A DNA stretch of 7,228 nucleotides, taken from assembly GCA_913053815.1 (NCBI GenBank), contig CAJXGK010000088.1, forward strand, positions 1 through 7,228. Reading direction: 5' to 3'. The notes beneath the pieces are model-generated. The model was given only the letters and a program-made list of their open reading frames with translations. It was not told the DNA's origin and did not search any database. This document shows, in pieces, positions 1 through 4,874 of the stretch (within the stretch, counting starts at the first letter, position 1; each line of letters begins with the position of its first letter). The DNA comes from an uncultured Rhodanobacteraceae bacterium. Its GTDB lineage: Bacteria > Pseudomonadota > Gammaproteobacteria > Xanthomonadales > Rhodanobacteraceae. Position numbers and translations under genes: made by a program.

Positions 1-44
1 GGATGACGGAATTTTCGGTGCTTGTCTAAGCCGGAGGACGGCTT

Positions 45-135
45 GAACCACCCCAGCATGAAAGGGTTCACTGTTTACAAAGCACGTCACTAGCTTAGGC
101 ATGGCGCAAAGCGGTGACCTCGACAATAACTGGGG
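45..135 (+). other. Predicted H-type/long-range pseudoknot (51-56 with 130-135)
   Basis: The hairpin with stem 45-49/65-69 has a 15-nt loop containing CCCCAG at 51-56. Its exact complement CTGGGG lies at 130-135, beyond the intervening hairpin 86-118. The six pairs, five of them G-C, would lock the 5' three-way junction to the downstream domain. This is direct complementarity read from the sequence; formation in the RNA is inferred. Confidence 0.45.
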
Positions 136-161
136 ACCTCGGCGAACGCTTCGAATGCAAG

Positions 162-210
162 CCCCCTGGAGCGAATCTCCAAGACCTATCCATTTTGATA
201 GGCCAGGGGG
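162..210 (+). repeat. Strong inverted repeat: long hairpin with 8-bp GC-rich base and 6-bp apical stem
   Basis: CCCCCTGG at 162-169 is perfectly complementary to CCAGGGGG at 203-210. Inside, CCTATC at 185-190 pairs with GATAGG at 197-202 around a CATTTT loop. A small competing hairpin GGAG/CTCC occupies 168-171/177-180. No T-run follows on either strand, so a rho-independent terminator is unlikely; it is best seen as a domain of the structured RNA. Confidence 0.6.
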
Positions 211-269
211 TATGAGCGAAGGCGCCACACAATGATGGGACGGCGGGGCAGATTCTTCGAGGTGCCTAA

Positions 270-755
270 CTATCGCCAGCGCGGATAGACCCGGCCATCA
301 CGGACAACCACGGCATCTCCACGACGCAGATGAGGTTGCTGACGCTGAATCAGGCTGGCGATTCGCCCATCGCTCATGCGCATCACGATGCGCCAGGCCG
401 GCACCTGCCTGCCATTCCGCTTGCCCATAGCGTTGCCTACCGCGCCTCCGGCAACGGCGCCGACAATGGTTGCGGCGCTACGTCCCCGGCCATGACCGAC
501 CGTGTTGCCAAGTACCCCACCGACAATGGCTCCGAGTAAAGTTCCGACGGTCGAATCGTTACGCTCGATATAGACCTGCTCAACCTGCGTCACGACCCCA
601 CAATTCTCGCAAACTTGGTGGCGTGTCGCATAGGGCTGTCCATAGCCTTGCGGGGCATAGCCATTCCGGTAAGGCTGCTGGGCACAACCCACCACTATCA
701 GACTCAGAACCACGGCTCCTGCTCCGATATACATCGAATGTTTGCTCACGTTCAT
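270..755 (-). CDS. Glycine-zipper (17 kDa antigen/SlyB-type) outer-membrane lipoprotein
   Basis: This is a 161-residue exported lipoprotein of the glycine-zipper 2TM family, related to SlyB and the rickettsial 17 kDa antigen. Residues 9-22 form a hydrophobic signal sequence ending in the lipobox VVGC with the acylated Cys at 24; Ala-Gln follows, with no Asp at +2, consistent with outer-membrane sorting. A Tyr/Gly/Gln-rich linker (26-45) leads to a CENC pair (Cys49, Cys52), then two GxxxG-rich segments (about 71-87 and 95-111), and a basic C-terminal domain ending in a VVVRDGRVYPRW stretch. The start is set at the ATG at 755 because GGAGG lies 7 nt upstream on the minus strand; a longer in-frame TTG at 770 would precede that site. 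The family is usually linked to envelope integrity, but the exact role is unknown. The gene is monocistronic here, divergent from the TatD-family gene, and its 3' end faces the structured RNA. Confidence 0.88.
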   Translation of the reverse strand: MNVSKHSMYIGAGAVVLSLIVVGCAQQPYRNGYAPQGYGQPYATRHQVCENCGVVTQVEQVYIERNDSTVGTLLGAIVGGVLGNTVGHGRGRSAATIVGAVAGGAVGNAMGKRNGRQVPAWRIVMRMSDGRIASLIQRQQPHLRRGDAVVVRDGRVYPRWR

Positions 756-862
756 CGACGGCCTCCTCAATTTGGGGTTGACAGCCTGATTCCACCACAG
801 TCACCTGAACGTAGCTCGAAGCGCGATTCGACCCGGTCTCGGTAGAATCGTATGGTCAGCCC
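756..862. promoter_or_regulatory. Divergent intergenic spacer between lipoprotein and TatD-family genes
   Basis: This 107-bp spacer must carry the starts of both flanking transcripts. On the minus strand it contains the clear GGAGG ribosome-binding site (about 763-767) of the lipoprotein gene. On the plus strand a TAGAAT hexamer at 843-848 could be a -10 element for the TatD-family gene, but no good -35 sits 16-18 bp upstream. A perfect TTGACA at 778-783 lacks a matching -10. No complete promoter can be assigned with confidence. Confidence 0.35.
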
Positions 863-1651
863 ATGCAACACTTTTTTGACTCGCACTGCCATCTTGATGC
901 ACGCGCTTTCGATGCCGACCGCAGCGCAGTACTGAGCCGCGCAGGAGATGCGGGAATCGTTGCTCTGATACTACCGGCCACGACCGTGGAGAGCTGGCCG
1001 GAAATCAGCGCATTGTCGCAACAGCACGCCCATCTGCATCCAGCCTACGGCCTGCACCCGATGTTCATAGCCCAGCATCAGGAGCAGCATCTTGATGCTC
1101 TCGAACGCCGCTTGCACGAACCGGGAGGAGCGGCGGCGATCGGTGAATGCGGGCTCGATTATTTCATTCCCAATCCGGACCGAAGCCGACAGCGATACTT
1201 CTTTCATGCCCAGCTGGATATCGCCAAGCATGCCCAGCTGCCGGTCATCGTGCATGCCCGGCGCGCCTTGGACGAGGTACTCGCCGCACTGCGACAGCAA
1301 TCAGGACTTCGTGGTGTCATTCACAGCTTTTCGGGTAGCCGGCAACAGGCCTGGCAACTGCTGGATCTCGGTTTTTATCTGGGGATGGGCGGGCCGGTAA
1401 CCTACCCACGCGCACAGCGTCTACGCAATATTGCCGCAACCATGCCACTGGAGTTTCTGCTACTGGAAACCGACAGCCCGGATCAACCCGACATCGATTG
1501 GCGTGGACAGCGCAACGAGCCGGCTCGACTACCCCGGATCGGTATAGAAATCGCCCGGCTTCGAGGTATCAGCCAGGGAGAGCTGGCTCATACTACCCAC
1601 ATCAATGCAAACAGATTGTTTCTATCCAGAAAAAACATGCCCAAGCAATAA
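863..1651 (+). CDS. yjjV: TatD-family metal-dependent hydrolase (YjjV-like putative deoxyribonuclease)
   Basis: This is a 262-residue cytoplasmic TIM-barrel hydrolase of the TatD family; members are two-metal enzymes with reported DNase activity, and the physiological substrate of the YjjV branch is uncertain. All family metal ligands are visible: the DSHCHLD motif with His8 and His10, Glu95 in GECGLDY, His131 in VIVHARR, His154 in the IHSFSGS motif, and Asp204 in LLETDSPDQP. The GMGGPVTYPRA stretch (174-184) and the ETDSPD context resemble E. coli YjjV more than TatD itself. Length is normal for the family. ATG at 863 gives the canonical N-terminus just before the HxH motif, although there is no clear Shine-Dalgarno site upstream. 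The gene ends 42 bp before the marR-type gene, which has its own promoter, so it is probably a separate transcription unit. Confidence 0.93.
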   Translation: MQHFFDSHCHLDARAFDADRSAVLSRAGDAGIVALILPATTVESWPEISALSQQHAHLHPAYGLHPMFIAQHQEQHLDALERRLHEPGGAAAIGECGLDYFIPNPDRSRQRYFFHAQLDIAKHAQLPVIVHARRALDEVLAALRQQSGLRGVIHSFSGSRQQAWQLLDLGFYLGMGGPVTYPRAQRLRNIAATMPLEFLLLETDSPDQPDIDWRGQRNEPARLPRIGIEIARLRGISQGELAHTTHINANRLFLSRKNMPKQ

Positions 1652-1655
1652 ATAC

Positions 1656-1685
1656 TTGATGAATAGTTGCGCGCTGTACTATTAT
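1656..1685 (+). promoter_or_regulatory. Predicted sigma-70 promoter of the efflux operon
   Basis: TTGATG (1656-1661, -35) and TATTAT (1680-1685, -10) are separated by 18 bp in a locally AT-rich spacer just after the TatD-family gene. Both differ from the consensus hexamers (TTGACA, TATAAT) by one or two bases. A TACTAT at 1677-1682 with a 15-bp spacer is a weaker alternative. Transcription would begin near 1690-1694, immediately before or at the regulator's ATG. Confidence 0.6.
1662..1683. promoter_or_regulatory. Inverted repeat in the promoter; candidate operator for the MarR-type regulator
   Basis: AATAGT (1662-1667) and ACTATT (1678-1683) are perfect inverted copies separated by 10 bp. 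The 22-bp dyad fills the space between the -35 and -10 elements and overlaps the -10. MarR-family dimers bind palindromes of about 16-24 bp in this kind of position and repress by blocking RNA polymerase. The repeat is seen directly; its use by the adjacent regulator is inferred. Confidence 0.5.
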
Positions 1686-1693
1686 TTACGGCC

Positions 1694-2224
1694 ATGAGTA
1701 CTCCCCTTTTACCGCCACAAGACCATTTTTCCTCTCTAGACAAGGGATTACAACGCCTACGCCAGCACATCCCCAACTTGCCTATTGATAACATCCGCTT
1801 AGCTCGAATACTGCTTGAGCTTGGCCGGATGCTCAGTGCACGCCTAGATGCAGCACTGGCAATTTACCAACTGAACGAGATGGAATTTCGTACCCTGGCC
1901 ATGATTTACGCCAACGACGATCGAACGGTACATCCCAGCGAACTTTGTACGATCACCGGCCAGACCCGCGGCAACATGACCCGAACATGCGATGCCTTGG
2001 TTCATCGCAACCTGCTTGCTCGGGAAACCGACCCTGCCGACCGGCGCCGCGTCCAGCTGCACATCACCGCAACCGGACGTACCTTCGTACATGACGTCAT
2101 CCCGGTCCTCTATCCCATCCTGCGACCCCTGGCCGAGCATGTACCAGGTTGTAATCGAGCCGGACTAGAAACCCAGCTCCGCAACATTGCCAGCAGTTTG
2201 CAAAATATGTCCACGCACGAGTAA
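1694..2224 (+). CDS. MarR/EmrR-family transcriptional repressor of the efflux operon
   Basis: This is a 176-residue MarR-family winged-helix regulator, the same length as E. coli EmrR (MprA). An N-terminal helical dimerisation region (about 32-60) is followed by the winged helix-turn-helix: the recognition region is about 81-103 (PSELCTITGQTRGNMTRTCD) and the wing is marked by the family signature DPADRRRVQLHIT (113-125), with Asp116 and Arg118 as expected. C-terminal helices complete the dimer interface. Such proteins repress drug-efflux operons and release DNA on binding phenolic or hydrophobic compounds. The start is taken at ATG 1694; an upstream in-frame TTG at 1667 would add nine residues and lie inside the predicted promoter, so it is rejected. 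There is no Shine-Dalgarno site and the predicted transcription start is at or a few bases before the ATG. It is the first gene of the operon, 5 bp before the channel gene, which suggests autoregulation. Confidence 0.9.
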   Translation: MSTPLLPPQDHFSSLDKGLQRLRQHIPNLPIDNIRLARILLELGRMLSARLDAALAIYQLNEMEFRTLAMIYANDDRTVHPSELCTITGQTRGNMTRTCDALVHRNLLARETDPADRRRVQLHITATGRTFVHDVIPVLYPILRPLAEHVPGCNRAGLETQLRNIASSLQNMSTHE

Positions 2225-2229
2225 CTATA

Positions 2230-3675
2230 ATGAGAACTCTCCCGATCACCACCGTGGCTCTTGTTCTGCTTCTGACTGGCTGTGCCGGGCTGCCGCCCAA
2301 AGCCCACGCACCTAAGCTCCGGCAGAGCGCCCCACTGGCAGGAATACCCACCTCCAGCCATGCCAGTTGGCCCACCGCAAACTGGTGGCAACAGTTTTAT
2401 GATCCACAGCTCGACCATCTAATTATCGAGGCCCTACAGCATTCACCCAACATGGCCGCGACCTCGGCGCGAGTCCAGGCGGCACTGGCGGCAGCACGGG
2501 CAACCGGGGCAGCGCTCGGACCCCAGGTTGGCGCCAGCATCCAGATGGCACGCCAACGTCTATCCAACAACGGCTTGATCCCGCCACAACTGCTTGGTTT
2601 CAACTGGTACAACCAGACCGACATCGGTACCCAGCTGCGCTACGAATTCGATTTCTGGGGCAAACATCGCGCCACCATCGCTGCCGCAACCGATCAGGCA
2701 AGAGCTGCTGCCGCCGAACATACTGCTGCCAGAATGCTGCTCAGCAGCGGTGTAGCCGCGACCTATTTCGGTTGGCAAGCCGATCAGGCCCGTCTGCATG
2801 ATCTACTGCAGGTGGTCAAGACCCAACAGGCGATCATGGCCATCGCCCATGCCCGGGTCCAGCAAGGCCTGGATCCCAATGACCGTCTGAACCAGGCCCG
2901 CGCACAACTGGCCGGACTCAGAGTTCAACTGGCCGGATTGCGCGGTTTGGCCGCCATCCAGAAAGCGGCTCTGGCAGGTCTGGTCGGTGTAGCCCCCGCA
3001 CAACTCGAGTCACTTACGGCAAGACCTCTACCCCATACCCACACCGCACTTCCTGCCGACGCGCATCTGAATCTCGTCGCCCGGCGCGCCGATATCACGG
3101 CCTTACGCTGGCAGGTCGAAGCCGCCAGTGAAAACCTCAAGGTAACCCAGGCCGATTTCTATCCGAACTTCAGTCTGAATGCGCTGGCTGGGTTTTCGAG
3201 CATCAAGACCAGCAAGATCCTTGATCTCGGCAGCCGGGTTTTTAACATCGCCCCAGCCATCCAGTTACCCATTTTCGATAGCCGCCTGCTCAGGGCCCGA
3301 TTCGGCTACTCGCAAGCCCAACTGGATGCCGCCGCTGCGGCCTATAACCAGGCCGTAATCAATGCTGCCCAGCAGGTTGCTACCGCCGTCCTGGACCTGC
3401 ATCGCTTGCACACCCAACGCCAGGCCCAGCAGGTTGCCATACAGGCCAGCAAGGCCCTGCTCCACAACGCCCAATCACGCTTTCGCCAGGGCCTGACTGA
3501 CCGCCAACCCTTGCTGCAGGCAAAAATTATCTGGCTGCAGCAGCGTGATGCCGACACCGTTTTACAAGGCCAAGCGCTGGCCGCCCACATCACCCTGATC
3601 AGGGCTCTTGGCGGTGGCTTCAACTCCGCACATCCCCCCTCTTCATCCATGCCTGTAAAGGATTCAAAGTCATGA
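2230..3675 (+). CDS. NodT-family outer-membrane efflux channel lipoprotein (EmrC/OprM-like)
   Basis: This is a 481-residue TolC-superfamily lipoprotein that would form the trimeric outer-membrane duct of the pump. A signal peptide ends in lipobox LTGC (acylated Cys18), followed by Ala-Gly, consistent with outer-membrane sorting. The two homologous outer-membrane-factor halves are evident: an ANWWQQFYDPQLD entry motif (50-62), helical and strand segments with the YEFDFWGK motif (138-145), then the LVARRADI motif (282-289, where many relatives have Pro instead of Ala287), ADFYPNFSLNALAGF (308-322), APAIQLPIFD (341-350) and the terminal ALGGGF (459-464). The Ala/Gln-rich stretches are the long periplasmic coiled-coil helices. 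Its ATG lies 5 bp after the regulator's stop with only a weak ribosome-binding site, suggesting translational coupling, and its stop overlaps the adaptor's start. Family assignment is secure; the transported compounds are unknown. Confidence 0.93.
   Translation: MRTLPITTVALVLLLTGCAGLPPKAHAPKLRQSAPLAGIPTSSHASWPTANWWQQFYDPQLDHLIIEALQHSPNMAATSARVQAALAAARATGAALGPQVGASIQMARQRLSNNGLIPPQLLGFNWYNQTDIGTQLRYEFDFWGKHRATIAAATDQARAAAAEHTAARMLLSSGVAATYFGWQADQARLHDLLQVVKTQQAIMAIAHARVQQGLDPNDRLNQARAQLAGLRVQLAGLRGLAAIQKAALAGLVGVAPAQLESLTARPLPHTHTALPADAHLNLVARRADITALRWQVEAASENLKVTQADFYPNFSLNALAGFSSIKTSKILDLGSRVFNIAPAIQLPIFDSRLLRARFGYSQAQLDAAAAAYNQAVINAAQQVATAVLDLHRLHTQRQAQQVAIQASKALLHNAQSRFRQGLTDRQPLLQAKIIWLQQRDADTVLQGQALAAHITLIRALGGGFNSAHPPSSSMPVKDSKS
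3657..3662 (+). promoter_or_regulatory. Ribosome-binding site of the membrane fusion protein gene
   Basis: AAAGGA lies 9 nt before the ATG at 3672, inside the end of the channel gene. It supports that start and is the clearest internal Shine-Dalgarno site in the operon. Confidence 0.6.
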
Positions 3676-4874
3676 GCGAACCGGTCTCAACACCCGAAGC
3701 GCCCGAAGCGCCCGTCAGTAAGCGCAAACGCCGTTACCTCCTGATCGGGCTAGCAAGTATCTTCGTGCTGGCCGGCCTGGCTTGGTGGATCATGTGGCAT
3801 TTTGTGTGGTCCACTCGGATCACGACTGATGATGCATATGTACGTGGCAACCAGGTCGTCGTCGCATCCGCCGTACCCGGCACGGTTATCGCGGTATTGG
3901 CCGGCGATACCGATCGGGTACTTACCGGCCAGCCACTGGTTCGGCTCGAACAGACCGATGCCAGACTGAACCTAGCCAGAGCCCGGCATGCCCTGGATCG
4001 TGCGGTACGTGGCGTCGCTGCGCAATTCGCTGAAGCCCAACGCGCCGCAGCCGAGGTCAAAGCACGCCGTGCCGCCCTGGCCCAGGTTAAAGATACGTTG
4101 CAACGCAATCTGCCCCTGCTGAAGGAAAAGGCGGTGGCATCCCTGCAGATTATTCAGCTACGCAATGCCCTGCGCAGCAGCCGTGCCGCCCTACAAGGGG
4201 CCTTGCGTCAGGTCAGTGCAGCGCAAGCCCTGATTGGCGGCACCGATATCGCCCACAACCCTGCCGTACTGTCCGCTCGAGATGTATTCCGTGCCGCCTG
4301 GGTCACGCTGCATCGCGATACGATTCTGGCCCCGGTGAGCGGCTATGTAGCCCTGCGCACGGTGCAAGTAGGAGCCCGGATTCAGCCAGGGCAACCACTG
4401 ATGCAAATCATCCCGCTAGGGGATCTCTGGGTCGTTGCTAACTTCAAGGAAACCAAGCTGGCCGAGGTGCGCATCGGCCAGCCGGCTACCTTAACCAGTG
4501 ATCTCTACGGCGACAGCATCGTCTATCACGGCAAGGTGTTCGGCCTGGGTGCCGGCACCGGATCGACCTTTGCCCTGCTGCCACCCCAAAATGCCACCGG
4601 TAACTGGATCAAGGTCGTGCAGCGCTTGCCGGTGCGTATCTCGATCAATCCTCGGGATCTCGCCCAACACCCCCTACGAGTCGGTCTGTCGATGAATGTC
4701 AAGGTGCTGACCATCAACCAGAAGGGCTTGATGCTGGCGCAGCAGCCTCCTAAAAAACCGGTTGCGGTTACCGCTGCTTATCAGCATGAACTGGCGGGGG
4801 CTGACGCGGCAGCCAGCCGTATTATTGCTGCGGCCGTTACGGCGGCCAGCCGTACAGGTCACGGCCCCCGATAG
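3672..4874 (+). CDS. emrA: EmrA-like periplasmic membrane fusion protein (HlyD family)
   Basis: This is a 400-residue adaptor linking the inner-membrane transporter to the outer-membrane channel. A short cytoplasmic tail (1-21, with a PEAPEAP repeat and a KRKRR stop) precedes one membrane anchor (about 22-46). The EmrA-type signature TTDDAYVRGN (51-60) starts the first lipoyl half (60-95); residues about 96-212 form a long Ala/Arg/Gln-rich alpha-hairpin, typical of EmrA adaptors that reach the channel; TILAPVSGYV (217-226) begins the second lipoyl half; a beta-barrel (about 250-345) includes NFKETKL and the ALLPPQNATGNWIKVVQRLPVRI stretch characteristic of EmrA. The last 50 residues form a basic, Ala-rich tail without recognisable domain. 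ATGA overlap with the channel gene and a TAGTG overlap with the transporter gene mark a tightly coupled operon. Substrates cannot be read from sequence. Confidence 0.93.
   Translation: MSEPVSTPEAPEAPVSKRKRRYLLIGLASIFVLAGLAWWIMWHFVWSTRITTDDAYVRGNQVVVASAVPGTVIAVLAGDTDRVLTGQPLVRLEQTDARLNLARARHALDRAVRGVAAQFAEAQRAAAEVKARRAALAQVKDTLQRNLPLLKEKAVASLQIIQLRNALRSSRAALQGALRQVSAAQALIGGTDIAHNPAVLSARDVFRAAWVTLHRDTILAPVSGYVALRTVQVGARIQPGQPLMQIIPLGDLWVVANFKETKLAEVRIGQPATLTSDLYGDSIVYHGKVFGLGAGTGSTFALLPPQNATGNWIKVVQRLPVRISINPRDLAQHPLRVGLSMNVKVLTINQKGLMLAQQPPKKPVAVTAAYQHELAGADAAASRIIAAAVTAASRTGHGPR
3693..3710 (+). repeat. In-frame 9-bp tandem duplication
   Basis: CCCGAAGCG occurs twice back to back (3693-3701 and 3702-3710), followed by a further CCCG. 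It encodes the EAPEAP repeat in the cytoplasmic tail of the EmrA-like protein. Being in frame, a copy-number change would alter only tail length. Confidence 0.8.

Larger units (their letters stand above)
1..230 (+). ncRNA. Structured RNA with pseudoknot; candidate HEARO/omega-RNA-like element, 5' end cut by window edge
   Basis: No convincing gene is present here, but base pairing is dense. Visible helices are: A 18-23/80-85 (GTGCTT with AAGCAC), closing a three-way junction; B 28-33/39-44 with a GAGGA loop; C 45-49/65-69; D 86-90/114-118 with inner 93-96/109-112; E 141-144/223-226 plus 149-153/217-221; F 162-169/203-210, 8 perfect pairs; G 185-190/197-202, stacked beside F. The loop of C (CCCCAG, 51-56) is complementary to CTGGGG at 130-135, a likely pseudoknot. 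Size and complexity, about 230 nt of branched pseudoknotted RNA, fit the RNA partner of IscB/IsrB nucleases, and parts of the 5' half look familiar from that class, but this is memory and unverified. No IscB gene follows, so it would be a standalone copy. The strand is inferred from this resemblance. A riboswitch or another RNA family remains possible. I am fairly sure of the structure and unsure of the name. Confidence 0.5.

Noticed and set aside
1..102. Minus-strand open frame of 34 codons from ATG at 102 running off the left edge
   Set aside because: It has no ribosome-binding site at proper spacing, no recognisable protein similarity, and overlaps the densely paired RNA; chance openness over 34 codons is common.
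1..230. tmRNA, RNase P RNA, 6S RNA, SRP RNA or a known riboswitch (cobalamin, FMN, TPP)
   Set aside because: The hallmark conserved segments of each are missing on both strands; only short chance resemblances, such as to part of the tmRNA 3' region, were seen.
232..288. Plus-strand ATG-initiated 18-codon frame after the structured RNA, considered as an IscB remnant
   Set aside because: The peptide does not resemble the start of IscB and overlaps the end of the lipoprotein gene.
778..806. TTGACA at 778-783 as the -35 of a promoter for the TatD-family gene
   Set aside because: No acceptable -10 hexamer occurs 16-18 bp downstream, and it overlaps the leader of the divergent lipoprotein gene.
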